Part shown: positions 10,870 to 21,285 of the stretch, in pieces
How positions within the stretch are numbered: the stretch's first letter is position 1
Layout of the letters: every line of letters starts with the position of its first letter
Assembly (NCBI GenBank): GCA_021413805.1
Contig: JAIOPR010000052.1
Location: forward strand, 1 to 45,464
Direction: 5' to 3'
Length of the DNA stretch: 45,464 nucleotides
DNA from: Planctomycetota bacterium
Lineage (GTDB): Bacteria; Planctomycetota; MHYJ01; WSZJ01
The notes under the pieces: model-generated
Databases searched by the model: none
What the model was told of the DNA's origin: nothing
What the model saw: the letters and a program-made list of their open reading frames with translations, nothing else
Position numbers and translations under genes: made by a program

Positions 10870-10970
10870 GGCGCCGGAAGAACTCGCCACGGAGGCAGTG
10901 AATCATGGGGACGAGTCCAACCTTCTTGTTCTGCCTCAATCGTCGCCCCTGGCGGTCCGCCTCGCTTCAG

Positions 10971-12908
10971 TCACCGCCCCATGGCGGGCAGCCCCCCGAG
11001 GTAGCCGACCCATCCGCGCTGGTCCGTCTTGCAGCGCAGGCTCGTTTTCACCAGTTCGGGATAGCCGCTCAGGTCTTCGGCTGCCCCGGGATGCTGGATG
11101 CTGCACGTGATGTAGGCCCACCCGTTTGCGTCGTCCACCACGTTCAGCCCCGTGTTCTCGGCGCCGATCGGCGAAGAGAAGATGCGCACCGCGGTCCGGG
11201 AGTCCACGTTCCACGCCCAGATGAAATTGTTCAGGTGGTTCCCCGAGTCTTCTCCGATGAAGAGCGCCCTCATGGCTTCGGAGTAATGGAGGTTGTCGGG
11301 ATTGGCGACTTTCCCGGTGTCGCACTTGTCAAACCGCCCTGCGGCGGCGCCCGCGGGCTGGCGTGCGCCGGTGACGAGGGGCTCCATGTCAACGGCGACA
11401 AAGTCACTGGCGATCGGCTCGCCGCCCAGGTCCTTCTGTCCTCCCCTGAGATTGCTTTCGTACACGGCGCCGCCGTCGAGGTCCTCCTTTTCGCCGAGGA
11501 GCCGGATGTCGTCCCGGGGGCGGCTTCCGTTCTGCCCGTCCAACATTCCCTTCCGTATGTAACTGATCACCGTGTAAAGCTTCCCGTCCGCGACGTTGTG
11601 CGCCTGTCCTTCCATCTTCGTGAATTCCGTCGTCGCGCCGAGCGTCGCGGCGAAACGCCGCGTCTCCAGGAACTCTGCGGCCACTTCCATGCCCGGCTTG
11701 ACGCGCAAATACTCCAGGGCGGTCGAGCCGCCGGTCCCGGTGTACGCGCAGGCGGGCCTGTACTCCTTGAATTTCCCCGGGTCTGCCGACACGGCCGCCG
11801 GCTCCGCGACTTCCCAGATGTCCGAGAAACGCGTGCCCTTGTCGATCAGCGCCCTCACTTCCGCGTCCGTTGCATGTCCCAACCGGATCCAGACAATGGT
11901 GAAGCGGCCGAAGTTGGCGCCGTCCTTCTGCGCCAGCTGGGCCGCGTAGAGCGTCCCCGCCGAGAGGTCGCCGGCCTCGTCCGCGACATACATCGCGCGG
12001 ATTACATCGTCCCCGTCGTCGCCAAAGTACACCGTCTTCCGGTCATCCATGACATCGCCCAACTCGAACGACAGGCGACCCATCGAGAAGTGTTTCACGA
12101 CCTCCGTCTTGCCATCCGGCTTGACCGTGACTTCCGTGATGTGCCCGTACATGTAGGGATTCGCGCCCCCCTCTGAGGCCAGCTTCCCGGCAGTCCCGAG
12201 GTACAGGTTCATCGCCTCCAGGGGCTTCTTCTCGAAGACGCGCGCGTCAGGCTCGTACTCTTCGCTTCCGAGGTGCGTCATCCACGGCGTCGTGGAGGCA
12301 TTGCACGGGATCCAGACTCCCCCGACGCCCGAGAGATCGACGTTCGAGATCGACAACGGCGTCAGGCGACCCGTGGGGCCGTCCTGCTTCAGGACGGTGA
12401 GGTTGAGCGCCATGGGAAGACGCGCGTACAGGTTGACGGGCGGAAGTCCCGGGTCGGTGTTCGCGGCCTCCGTGTCGTACTCGAGGTGATTGACCAGGAA
12501 GAGCGTGCCCTCCCCGGCGCCGGGGACGGACAGCAGGGTCATGCCGTCGGCCCCCGCGGACATGAACGGCCCCCGGCCCGATACGCCGCGAGAATCCCGG
12601 ATGGTTTCGAGAATCGGCGCGCCCTTCGCATCGACCACCAGTCCCGCGTATCCGCCACCGACAAAGTCACCCGAGCGGTGAAGCGCCACATACGACAGCT
12701 TGAACGTGCGCTGCGTCCCGTCGGCCAGCGTCACGATGGCCTCGGACGTCGTGTACGGCGTGACCATTTCCATCTCGGTCGAGGGCGCGGGGGTCGGTGT
12801 GAAACGGACGTCCTTGACCTTCAGCCGGGAAGGCTCGGCGAAGACGGTCGAAAGGAAGGCGCCGCAGAGGAGCACAGCGGCGCTCGAGGCCCTGATCTTG
12901 AACCTCAT
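10971..12908 (-). CDS. PhoX-like alkaline phosphatase family (DUF839) secreted protein
   Basis: Signal peptide MRFKIRASSAAVLLCGAFLSTVFA; LFLVNHLEY, YFGDDGDDVIRAMYVAD, NPDNLHYSEAMRALFIGED; GGAGG before ATG. Confidence 0.8.
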   Translation of the reverse strand: MRFKIRASSAAVLLCGAFLSTVFAEPSRLKVKDVRFTPTPAPSTEMEMVTPYTTSEAIVTLADGTQRTFKLSYVALHRSGDFVGGGYAGLVVDAKGAPILETIRDSRGVSGRGPFMSAGADGMTLLSVPGAGEGTLFLVNHLEYDTEAANTDPGLPPVNLYARLPMALNLTVLKQDGPTGRLTPLSISNVDLSGVGGVWIPCNASTTPWMTHLGSEEYEPDARVFEKKPLEAMNLYLGTAGKLASEGGANPYMYGHITEVTVKPDGKTEVVKHFSMGRLSFELGDVMDDRKTVYFGDDGDDVIRAMYVADEAGDLSAGTLYAAQLAQKDGANFGRFTIVWIRLGHATDAEVRALIDKGTRFSDIWEVAEPAAVSADPGKFKEYRPACAYTGTGGSTALEYLRVKPGMEVAAEFLETRRFAATLGATTEFTKMEGQAHNVADGKLYTVISYIRKGMLDGQNGSRPRDDIRLLGEKEDLDGGAVYESNLRGGQKDLGGEPIASDFVAVDMEPLVTGARQPAGAAAGRFDKCDTGKVANPDNLHYSEAMRALFIGEDSGNHLNNFIWAWNVDSRTAVRIFSSPIGAENTGLNVVDDANGWAYITCSIQHPGAAEDLSGYPELVKTSLRCKTDQRGWVGYLGGLPAMGR

Positions 12909-13099
12909 GGAAGAACCTCCGGGAAGTGGTGCGGCGTTGAAGCTAGCTCTCCCCACCGCAAGATCAACCCCCTCCTTTGACATTCACACCATCTTCATCG
13001 CACCGCAACGCGGCCCAAACCCGCCTGCGGGGGCGGTCCCGGTTCAAGTTTGCCTCCATCCACGGCCGATAAAACCCGAGGCATCCAGAGAGGGGACCG

Positions 13100-13537
13100 A
13101 TGACCCGCCGAGACTCCGCCTTCGCCGTCATCCACCGCCGGCAGCAGGTCCTGCTCGTCAAGCCCACGGGCGGGCGGCGCTGGCAGCTCCCGGGCGGCGG
13201 CATCAAGCCGAACGAGACGCCGTGGACGGCCGCGGTGAGGGAGGTGCTCGAGGAAACCGGGCTCGACGCGCAGATCCTGGCACTCACCGGGATATACCGC
13301 CGCTCGGACGGCTCCCTGGCGTACGTCTTCGCCGCCCGCGTTGGTTGGCAGGACATCCCCCGGGGCCGCCTGAACGAAATCGCCAAGCGCCGCTGGATTC
13401 CCGTGGTCGAGGCCGGCGACCGCCTGCCGCGAGCCTCTCGCGCCCGGCTCAAGGACGCCCTCCGCAAACCCGGACTCTTCCGCACGGCCCCGACGGCCCG
13501 CGTTGAAGAACGGGCGCTTCTCTTTTCAGCAGGATAG
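13100..13537 (+). CDS. NUDIX hydrolase
   Basis: Nudix box GGGIKPNETPWTAAVREVLEETGLDA. Confidence 0.9.
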   Translation: MTRRDSAFAVIHRRQQVLLVKPTGGRRWQLPGGGIKPNETPWTAAVREVLEETGLDAQILALTGIYRRSDGSLAYVFAARVGWQDIPRGRLNEIAKRRWIPVVEAGDRLPRASRARLKDALRKPGLFRTAPTARVEERALLFSAG

Positions 13538-13543
13538 CCCCCC

Positions 13544-14413
13544 ATGAAGACGCTCGAAGCGGCGCCCCCGACGCCCACGCTTGCAGGCAGTTTCTCGAAG
13601 ACGGCATCGCAGCACCTTGAACGACTGCGCGAAGGCGAGAAACAGGTGCGGGAAAGCGGCGACCTCGAGGGCGTCCATCTCATGCGGACCTCGTGCCGTC
13701 GGCTGCGGGCGACGGTGAAATACCTGGGCGACCACCTCGCGCGCGCCGACCGGAAGTCACTTCAGGGCGGCCTGCGCTCGCTCATGGCGGCCCTAGGGCC
13801 GGTGCGGGACCTGGACGTCCTGCGGCACGCGATCCAGGGGACGCCGGGACTGGACCCCAAGGAAGCCGAACTGCTGGCGATGTCGGTTGACAGCCTGGTC
13901 GCGCCGGCGACGTTGCGGATGAACGAAGCCCTCGGCGGCGGCGACTACGCGCGCCTCCTCAGGGACCTGGCCCGAGTGGCGGAGTCCTCTGCGCGCTCGA
14001 TGCCCGCCAGCCTCGCCGGCCCCTCGCGGATCGGCAAAGCGCTCGCCGAGGCCGTGCGACTCAAGCCCGCCAACTGGGCTGCCGCCCCGGACGAAGAGCT
14101 TCACGATCTCCGGAAGGGCATCAAGAAGCTTCGCTATGCGCTGGAAGCCTTTGCGCCGTCCTACGGCCGCCCGGTGTCGCGTGCCATCGAGCGCTGCCGC
14201 GAACTCCAGGAATCGCTCGGAACGCTCCAGGACGCGGCCGTTTTCGGCTCGCTGCTCAAGGGAGTCCGCACCTTCGGCTCAGGACAGTTCCTTGCGACCG
14301 TGCGCGCTCGCGCCGATGCGGGAATCCAGGCGCTTCCCGCCCACTGGGAGCGGGCGTTCGGACCCAAAGGCCTCTCAAGGCTGGGCGGGCATCTCTTCCG
14401 CAGAGCCGTGTGA
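13544..14413 (+). CDS. CHAD domain protein
   Basis: HLMRTSCRRLRATVKYLG, LGPVRDLDVL, LHDLRKGIKKLRYALEAF. Confidence 0.9.
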   Translation: MKTLEAAPPTPTLAGSFSKTASQHLERLREGEKQVRESGDLEGVHLMRTSCRRLRATVKYLGDHLARADRKSLQGGLRSLMAALGPVRDLDVLRHAIQGTPGLDPKEAELLAMSVDSLVAPATLRMNEALGGGDYARLLRDLARVAESSARSMPASLAGPSRIGKALAEAVRLKPANWAAAPDEELHDLRKGIKKLRYALEAFAPSYGRPVSRAIERCRELQESLGTLQDAAVFGSLLKGVRTFGSGQFLATVRARADAGIQALPAHWERAFGPKGLSRLGGHLFRRAV

Positions 14414-14430
14414 CGGGCGCCGAAGGAGAT

Positions 14431-14751
14431 TCAGGCGGCGTCGTAGCCGACGAGGGGAGTCTTGATATCTGCAGCGGAAACCCCGCCGGCCGTTTCGTCG
14501 CCCGTCAGGAGATCGCCCTGGCACGGCTCGCCCCCACTCCACCCGAGGGGCGCCGAAGAGGCGCGCGCCCACAGCCTCTCCGGCCGAGGCACAGCCGCGA
14601 CAAGCGGTGTGCCGGCCCCATCGGATTGAGAGGAAGCAAGGAGGGCCGACTCATTCCCACTCGCAGGCCCCCCGGCACGCGTACGGCGCCCCGGGCCCGG
14701 AGCGAAAATCGAGAGCAGCAGGATCCAAACCAGTGCGGCGATGAGCAGCAT
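14431..14751 (-). CDS. Small membrane-anchored hypothetical protein
   Basis: MLLIAALVWILLLSIFAPG TM segment; strong SD AAAGGAGG upstream of ATG. Confidence 0.55.
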   Translation of the reverse strand: MLLIAALVWILLLSIFAPGPGRRTRAGGPASGNESALLASSQSDGAGTPLVAAVPRPERLWARASSAPLGWSGGEPCQGDLLTGDETAGGVSAADIKTPLVGYDAA

Positions 14752-14969
14752 CCGGCCTCCTTTCGTTGCACGACACGAAGATGGTAGGCGGGGCCTGTGA
14801 AGCGCGCGTTCAGCGGGCGTGAAGTCTTGCCGAATGCGCCAGATTCTTTTCGGGACTCGAATTCACCGGGAATTAGCGCGGGCTTCACGCTCCCTTGGTG
14901 GCCAGGCGGTTTCATCCCTGTCGTCCCCGCGCGAGTGCCGCGAGGAACCGACCAGAAACAGGAGCCCCC

Positions 14970-15476
14970 ATGAAAGTTCACGAACTTTGTCGGCGCGCGC
15001 CGTACACGATCGGCCCCGATGCGAACCTGGCCCAGGCCGTGGCCGCAATGTGGGAAGGAGACTGCGGCGCCCTGGTCGTCGTCGATGCCGAAACCCGGCC
15101 GCTGGCCGTCATCACCGATCGCGACATCGCCGTCGCCCTCGGCACTCGCGACGTCGCGGCGAGCGCCCTCAAGGTCTCGGACGTGATGTCCCGCCGCCTC
15201 TTTACCTGCCTCTCCGATGACGACGTCCGCGCCTCCATCCGCTTCATGGTGCGCAACGGCGTCCGGCGCCTCCCGGTCATCGACCGCGAAGCGAAGCTCA
15301 CGGGGATGCTGTCGGTCAACGACCTCGTGCTCGCGGCGCAGTCCGCGCGAATGTCCCGTCACGACGAACTGACCTGGGCGGACCTCGTCCCGGCGCTGGA
15401 AGTGCTCTACCGTCCGTCGCGCTCGCGGATCCCGGATCATCTCAGGGGCGAAGCGAAGGAGCTTGTCACGACGTAG
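14970..15476 (+). CDS. CBS-domain pair protein
   Basis: MKVHELCRRAPYTIGPDANLAQAVAAMWEGDCGALVVVD..AVITDRDIAVAL..VSDVMSRRLFTC..RRLPVIDREAKLTGMLSVNDL. Confidence 0.9.
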   Translation: MKVHELCRRAPYTIGPDANLAQAVAAMWEGDCGALVVVDAETRPLAVITDRDIAVALGTRDVAASALKVSDVMSRRLFTCLSDDDVRASIRFMVRNGVRRLPVIDREAKLTGMLSVNDLVLAAQSARMSRHDELTWADLVPALEVLYRPSRSRIPDHLRGEAKELVTT

Positions 15477-15480
15477 TGGT

Positions 15481-16164
15481 TCAGCAATCGCGCTGCATTA
15501 CCTGGCTGCCAGACGCGCGCTCCATCTCGAAGGCCGCAGCATCCCGCGTCCTTCCCCGCGGGCGTAGCATCCGCCACGCCTTCTCGTCAGGAACGCGATG
15601 CCATTTTTTAAGGGATCGCCCGACGCCGCTGAGGCGGGGGTGGGTCATCAGGCAGACCACATCGTCCGCCAGGGGCTTAATGCTCGCGATGGAATGTTCT
15701 GTGGCGGCGAGGGCAACGGCGACGATGTGCGAAGCGCGCCGGGCGCGGAGGCTGCGAAGCGCGGCGCGCATCCGTACGCCGGTCGCGAGGCCATCGGCCA
15801 CAAGGATGACGACGCGCCCGGCGACGTTCGGGTTCGTCGAGCCGGGCAGCCAGCGGACGCGCTTCAGGAGCATTCGTGAGAGCCCGTCGATGATCCGGCT
15901 CGCCAGCAGTTCCTCGGAGCCGGTGTTCACATCGCCCGAGTCCAGTTCGACTTCGCCGGTCTCCGCAACCGCGCCGCGGTAACCCTCCACGACCAGCCCT
16001 TCGGCCTGCACCATCCCAAGTTCGGCGCCGAGCCAGAGCGCGACTTCCCGGGCAATCGGGACGCCGCCCGGGGGAAGAGCCAGGACGACGGGGCGGGGAA
16101 CGCGGTACTCCGACAGGCGGGCACCGAGCGCACGCCCAAGTTCCTCAATGTCGTTCGGTTGCAT
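15481..16164 (-). CDS. Phosphoribosyltransferase family protein
   Basis: VLALPPGGVPIAREVA; RVVILVADGLATGVRMRAAL. Confidence 0.85.
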   Translation of the reverse strand: MQPNDIEELGRALGARLSEYRVPRPVVLALPPGGVPIAREVALWLGAELGMVQAEGLVVEGYRGAVAETGEVELDSGDVNTGSEELLASRIIDGLSRMLLKRVRWLPGSTNPNVAGRVVILVADGLATGVRMRAALRSLRARRASHIVAVALAATEHSIASIKPLADDVVCLMTHPRLSGVGRSLKKWHRVPDEKAWRMLRPRGRTRDAAAFEMERASGSQVMQRDC

Positions 16165-16408
16165 GTGGGTCTCCGGGTGAATTCCGCACGGGCGGCGGCG
16201 TCGCTCGCGGGGGAAGGAGGATGATGGCCCGTGCGTGCAGGCATTGAGCAAAGGACGGGTGAAGAATCCGTAATGATTCGCGGGACTAAAACCCTGCCGC
16301 GGCGTCGAAGTTAGCTCGTCACGCGGCAGGCGTCGCCGAGGACGGCCTGAACGCACAATCCCGCATCTGCCGCTTCCGCAATGAAGAGATGTCTGGTAGG
16401 AACATCCT

Positions 16409-16936
16409 GTGAAACAGAGTGAACTGCCTCACGTTTCGTTTGCGCGGGCGGACGTCACGATGGCGCGCGAACTGCGCGGCCTCGCCGAGGCCTGCGCCGG
16501 GGACCTGACGCGCCGGTTCGGGAACGGACACTGGTCCGGTGTACGGACGCTGGAGACAATCCGGCGCGGGGTGAAAACGCGCGAGGTCTGGGTTGCGCAG
16601 GAAAACGGGAAGATCGTCGGGACCTTCACGCTGGAGCCGAAGAAACCCGGCTTCATTTCGCGCCGAAACTTCACGAACCCGCAGGAGACGTACCTCTGGC
16701 TGGTGAGTTTATTCGTGCACCCGGCACGACAGGGACAAGGCGTCGGGAGGGCGTGCATCTCGGAAATGCGCCGGGTCGCGCTGGCAAAGGGCGCCCGGTG
16801 GATCCGCTGGGACGCCTACAGCGCGCCTGCCGGGGCCGCGGCTTTCTGCGAAAAGTGCGGCGCGAATCGAATCGACGAGACATCCATTCGCGGCGTCGGG
16901 CTCGCCATCTTCGAGATTTCCGCGGGCCCAGCCTGA
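16409..16936 (+). CDS. GNAT family N-acetyltransferase
   Basis: LVSLFVHPARQGQGVGRACISEM..AKGARWIRWDAYSAPAGAAAFCEKCGA. Confidence 0.85.
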   Translation: MKQSELPHVSFARADVTMARELRGLAEACAGDLTRRFGNGHWSGVRTLETIRRGVKTREVWVAQENGKIVGTFTLEPKKPGFISRRNFTNPQETYLWLVSLFVHPARQGQGVGRACISEMRRVALAKGARWIRWDAYSAPAGAAAFCEKCGANRIDETSIRGVGLAIFEISAGPA

Positions 16937-17059
16937 GGATAATTTCTTCACGGCCGCGACGCCGGGCCCGATCCCGAACTCGAGGACATCACGCATTACG
17001 AACGTGATCCCCGCTGCCCGAAACGTCGAGGCCGCGGGGACCACGGAATTGGACGTCGG

Positions 17060-17878
17060 TCAGAACTGGATGGTGACCTCGGCAAAGAACCCCTGGACTG
17101 CCATCTCAATGTCGAAGTGGTCGTCCCCTCGCCGATCCTCAAGATCGATCCCGATGTAGCGGTACCCGGCGCCGATGGCGACGTTCTGGAAAAGGTAGAA
17201 CTTGGCCTGCACCGTTGCATCGAGGAAACCGGTGCGGATCTCGCGATACCGGATGTACATGGCCTCCGCGTCGGCCTCTAGGGAAATGCAGTTCAGGAAA
17301 CCGAAGCTGGCAGAGGCCCGCGCGACGGGAATGACAGTGTCGCTGTCAACGCGCTCCCGCGGACCGTTGGGGTCCTTCTTCACCGCGCCTTCGGCGTAGA
17401 GGTACCGGCCGCCGACACCGAGACCCAGCCGGAAACCGGCCTTCTTCGCTTCGCCGACATCGATGAGCATGAACTCCGCATCGACGCCACCACTCCGCAC
17501 CGTGACCTCCGAATCCACATCGTCGAACGTGTTGTACTTCGTCCCGTTGTACGTGAAGCTATCGGAGACGACTTGCGAAGATTCATATTCCTGCTGGAAG
17601 TAGCGGGCTTCGACACGCAGGCGCTTGAAGCGCACCTGGGCGAGCCCCTCGACGGCAATCTTGTCATTGCCCAGGTCGAGATCGTCATGCCAGTCGATCT
17701 TGCTTCCGTCGATATCCTCGGTGCCGACTTCCGCGCTGCCTTCGAGCCTCGCCAGCCAGGCGCGACCTTCAACCTTGATGAGGTAATCGTCGATCGACTT
17801 CCCGTCGAGGTCGAAGATTCCCCCGGCGAAGGCCGGGACAGCGCAGAGCGCGAGCGCCAGGCAAATCCTTGTGAGCAT
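17060..17878 (-). CDS. Predicted outer-membrane beta-barrel protein
   Basis: Signal peptide MLTRICLALALCAVPAFAGG; alternating strands; C-terminal aromatic ...FFAEVTIQF. Confidence 0.7.
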   Translation of the reverse strand: MLTRICLALALCAVPAFAGGIFDLDGKSIDDYLIKVEGRAWLARLEGSAEVGTEDIDGSKIDWHDDLDLGNDKIAVEGLAQVRFKRLRVEARYFQQEYESSQVVSDSFTYNGTKYNTFDDVDSEVTVRSGGVDAEFMLIDVGEAKKAGFRLGLGVGGRYLYAEGAVKKDPNGPRERVDSDTVIPVARASASFGFLNCISLEADAEAMYIRYREIRTGFLDATVQAKFYLFQNVAIGAGYRYIGIDLEDRRGDDHFDIEMAVQGFFAEVTIQF

Positions 17879-17917
17879 AAGATGTCCTCTGTCTTCCCGA
17901 TGGTGAGAATGGGTCAC

Positions 17918-17945
17918 GCCGGCGCGGCAACTCGGCCGCGCCGGC
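17918..17945 (-). terminator. GC-rich hairpin, likely terminator of the 18242 gene
   Basis: Perfect 11-bp arms GCCGGCGCGGC-aactcg-GCCGCGCCGGC just after the stop at 17964; no clear U-tract. Confidence 0.5.
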
Positions 17946-17963
17946 CCAATTCAGACGTCGGTG

Positions 17964-18242
17964 TCAGCGGCGGCCCAGGAAGAACCCGAGCAGCGCACCC
18001 GCGACGGAAGCGGCGAGGACCGAGCGGAGAGGGTTACGCGACACGGCCTCTCCCGTCGTGGCGCGGATGGCCAGTACCTTGCGACGCCCAGCTTTCGCGG
18101 CGCGCTTGGAACCGGTTTTCAGGGTCGCCAGGTTGCGCTCGACAGCCTCTTCTACCCTGTCCTTGATCGAAGTCATTCCATCCGTCAGCGCGTGGGCCCT
18201 GGAAGCGTGGTTCGAACGATGTCCATTTGAGCTGTGTGCCAT
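17964..18242 (-). CDS. DUF883/YqjD-ElaB-like small membrane-anchored protein
   Basis: MAHSSNGHRSNHASRAHALTDGMTSIKDRVEEAVERN..NPLRSVLAASVAGALLGFFLGRR; AAGGAG before ATG. Confidence 0.75.
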   Translation of the reverse strand: MAHSSNGHRSNHASRAHALTDGMTSIKDRVEEAVERNLATLKTGSKRAAKAGRRKVLAIRATTGEAVSRNPLRSVLAASVAGALLGFFLGRR

Positions 18243-18281
18243 GACGTTCTCCTTTGAGTTGTTGACGGATTGGAGGCAAAA

Positions 18282-18296
18282 GCAAAGACAATGCCA
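18282..18296 (-). promoter_or_regulatory. Putative sigma-54 promoter (TGGCATT-GTCT-TTGC)
   Basis: 9/11 match, exact spacing; -12 GC is 40 nt from the start codon at 18242. Confidence 0.7.
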
Positions 18297-18545
18297 CGGG
18301 ACTGACACGGGAGTTCCTCCTGGTGGCGCGGAACGAATCGGGTCTCCCGGGGCGCCGATCGGCGCGTTGAATCGGCAAAACTTGCCCAAAACGGAAATTC
18401 ATTCTCCCCGCGGGCGGTCCCGGGGAAGACCAGGAACGACCTTGGCGTCATTCGAAGGCAGGAATCCGATCCGGCGCGCAAGTCTCGTACACTTCCAGGC
18501 CTCGGCTCGCGATCCCCGAACCAGCGGGCCCAGCCGGCAGACGCG

Positions 18546-19826
18546 TTACCTGAAATACTTCTCAATCCCATGCGAGAGCGCAAACGCGTTCGGCTTCCCG
18601 ATGAGCCCCTGTACGAAATTCCCTATGGGGAAGCGCCGGCCCGGGTCGAACTCCGCTTCGAAGTCTCTTCGATTCGACTGGATCATTTCGGCGACGTAAC
18701 GCCCGAGCGCGTCGGCCCATGCCAGCCCCGTGGCCCCGGCCATGAAGGAGAGCGTCGGGTCAGCGGTATCCCGGGCCGCGAGGGGAAGGAAGTCCTTGCT
18801 GACGCCGATGAGCCCGGGCCAGAAGTATTCGATCTCGACCGGCACATGCGGGAATCGCTGGCCGAGCCACGAGCGCATCTTCCGGAGAATCCGGGGGGCC
18901 ACCGCCCGCTCCTTGCCGTAGGTGTACAGCAGGCTCGCAGCCCCGATGAGAAGACGGTTGCCGCCGATGACGCGGAAGTACTGGTAGATGAGGTCCGTGT
19001 CCCACACCATCAATCGCGCTTCCGGGAAGATCGCTGCGACTTGCGCGTCGCGGAGCGGGGCTGAAACCGCGAGGAAGGTCTGCACGTGGTAGACCTGCCT
19101 GGGAATCACGTCGACTTCCGGCAGGAAGCGGTCGAGGCAGAGCACCACGGCGTCGGCCCGGACGGTGTGCCCGTTCGCGGTCACCTGCCCTTTCCCCGCG
19201 GCCGTGACGCGAGTCTGTTCATGGATCACGACGCCGGATTGCAGCAGGACATCACGCATCGCGCGGCAGTACCGGTGCGCGTTGATGCCGAATGTCCTGG
19301 AATATCGCAGGCCGCCGTGCGATCCGTTCGACCCGAGAAGCGACGTCAGCGACTCGCGGTCGTGAAGAGTGCTTCCGTAACCGAAGGCCTGCCTCGCGGC
19401 GTGCTCCGCCTGCACGACCGCCGCTCCTTTCTTCGACGCGGCGAGAAACAGCGAGTCCTGGACCTGCAGGTCGCAGTCGATGCCAAAACGCCTGATGTTC
19501 GCGAGGATCGCTTCCACTCCCCCCAGCGCGAATTCCCAAAGGCGCTTCGCTACCCCTGGCCCAAGATTCCGGATGAGGTCGCACAACTCCATTTCGGAAT
19601 CCGGCGTGACGAATCCCGACGATTTCCCGCTCGCGCCACTTCCGCACCGGTCTTTCTCCAGGAGGACGACCTTGCGGCCCTGCTTGCCCAGTGCCTGCGC
19701 ACAGCTGAGGCCAGCCACGCCACCGCCCACCACCACGACTTCGGTCCGCGCATCCTGCGCCAGCGGCATCGGCGGCGATTCCTGCGGTGCCTGCTCGTGC
19801 CAGAATATCCGTGGCTGAACTCTCAT
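18546..19826 (-). CDS. FAD-dependent oxidoreductase (DAO family, PuuB-like amine oxidase)
   Basis: VVVVGGGVAGLSCAQALGKQGRKVVLLEKDRCGSGASGKSSG. Confidence 0.85.
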   Translation of the reverse strand: MRVQPRIFWHEQAPQESPPMPLAQDARTEVVVVGGGVAGLSCAQALGKQGRKVVLLEKDRCGSGASGKSSGFVTPDSEMELCDLIRNLGPGVAKRLWEFALGGVEAILANIRRFGIDCDLQVQDSLFLAASKKGAAVVQAEHAARQAFGYGSTLHDRESLTSLLGSNGSHGGLRYSRTFGINAHRYCRAMRDVLLQSGVVIHEQTRVTAAGKGQVTANGHTVRADAVVLCLDRFLPEVDVIPRQVYHVQTFLAVSAPLRDAQVAAIFPEARLMVWDTDLIYQYFRVIGGNRLLIGAASLLYTYGKERAVAPRILRKMRSWLGQRFPHVPVEIEYFWPGLIGVSKDFLPLAARDTADPTLSFMAGATGLAWADALGRYVAEMIQSNRRDFEAEFDPGRRFPIGNFVQGLIGKPNAFALSHGIEKYFR

Positions 19827-21250
19827 CGCACGATGACGTTCTTGAACTGCCAGGGGTCCGCTTCATCGAGATCTTCGGGAAACAGCGTCCCGCGATCCCG
19901 AAGCGGCGTCCAGTCGGTGTACACGCCGGTCACCGGCCCAAGGTACGGGCGCTGGACTTCGAGGCAACGCCGGAAGTCCAGGTCGTCAGCCTCGACGATT
20001 CCTGCACGCGGATTGTCGAGCGCCCAGGCCATCCCGGCAATGACCGCAGAGGTGACCTGCAAGCCCGTCGCGTTCTGGTACGGGGCGAGCCGTCGCGTCT
20101 CTTCGATCGAGAGTCGTGAACCGTACCAGTACGCGTTCTTCGGATGGCCGTAGAGGAGCACCCCGAGCTCGTCGATTCCGTCCACGATTTCGTTCTCGTC
20201 CAGGATGCGCCCGGTCGATTGCCGCTTCGAGCCGCTGCCGAAGAGCTCGTGAAGCGACAGCACCGCGTCGCTGGCCGGGTGATATGCGTAGTGGCAAGTC
20301 GGCCGGTACGCGACGTGCCCGTTCTCCCGCACGGTGAACCAGTCGGCAATCGAGATCGACTCGTTGTGAGTGACGAGAAAACCGTATTGCGGACCGGGGG
20401 TCGGGCACCAGCTTCGCACTCTCGTGTTGGCGCCAGGACGCAGGAGATAGATCGACGCGCCGCAGCCGGCATCGTGAAGCCGGCCGTCGGGCGGAAGTTC
20501 CTTTTCGTGAGTCCCCCAGCCGAGCTCGGCGGGCTGAAGCCCTTCCGACACGAATCCGTCGATGGACCACGTGTTGATGAAGGTGTCGACAGGCTTCGGC
20601 GTGCGGGACCGCTGCGTATCGCGCTCCGCGATATGGATTCCCTTCACTCCCGCGCGCTGCATCAATTTCGCCCATTCGGCGCGGGATCCCGGGACGACGG
20701 AACCCAGGCCAGTGGCGGCGGCGACGTCGAGAAGTGCCTGCTTGACGAACCACGAGACCATTCCCGGGTTGGCTCCGCAGCAACTGACGGCGGTGGGACC
20801 TTCCGGATGCGCTCGGCGTTGCGCGAGCAGCGCTTCACGCAAAGCGTAGTTGGATCGCTGGGCCACGGTGAGCGATCCGTCCGTGTAGAACCCCGGCCAC
20901 GGCTCGATCACCGTATCGATGCAGAGCGCGTTCGCTTCGCGACAGACCTCGATTATCGCGGTAGACGAGACGTCAACGGAGACGTTGACCACGAACCCCT
21001 GGCCAGGCCCGGCGTTGAGAAGCGGCAACAGCACTTCCCTGTGGTTGGCGCGAGTCAGCGCGGTTTTCGCGAAGCGGACGCCCGTTTTTTCTGCGAGCCC
21101 CCGGTGGCAATCGTCGGGATCGAGGACGGTGATTCTCGCCGGATCACATTCAAAATGGCGAAGGAGGAGCGGCAGAGTTCCGCGACCGATCGAGCCGAAC
21201 CCGATCATGACGATGGGGCCATCGATGCGGCCATGGATCTGCGGGGGCAA
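19823..21250 (-). CDS. hss: Homospermidine synthase
   Basis: [124 protein letters not shown] start with GGAG upstream. Confidence 0.95.
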   Translation of the reverse strand: MPPQIHGRIDGPIVMIGFGSIGRGTLPLLLRHFECDPARITVLDPDDCHRGLAEKTGVRFAKTALTRANHREVLLPLLNAGPGQGFVVNVSVDVSSTAIIEVCREANALCIDTVIEPWPGFYTDGSLTVAQRSNYALREALLAQRRAHPEGPTAVSCCGANPGMVSWFVKQALLDVAAATGLGSVVPGSRAEWAKLMQRAGVKGIHIAERDTQRSRTPKPVDTFINTWSIDGFVSEGLQPAELGWGTHEKELPPDGRLHDAGCGASIYLLRPGANTRVRSWCPTPGPQYGFLVTHNESISIADWFTVRENGHVAYRPTCHYAYHPASDAVLSLHELFGSGSKRQSTGRILDENEIVDGIDELGVLLYGHPKNAYWYGSRLSIEETRRLAPYQNATGLQVTSAVIAGMAWALDNPRAGIVEADDLDFRRCLEVQRPYLGPVTGVYTDWTPLRDRGTLFPEDLDEADPWQFKNVIVR

Positions 21251-21285
21251 AGGGCACTCCTTTCAGCCCATGCCGGGCGCTTCTG

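Noticed and set aside
12958-12972. GGGGGTTGATCTTGC upstream of the PhoX-like gene as a sigma-54 promoter
   Set aside because: Spacing fits, but the -24 half has only the GG core; too weak in this base composition.
14813-14830. GGGCGTGAAGTCTTGC upstream of the CBS gene as a sigma-54 promoter
   Set aside because: Good TTGC but spacing is off by one and the -24 match is poor.
16933-16947. GATAATTTCTTC resembling part of the MITE TIR
   Set aside because: Similarity limited to an AT-rich core; no paired end or TA-flanked boundary.
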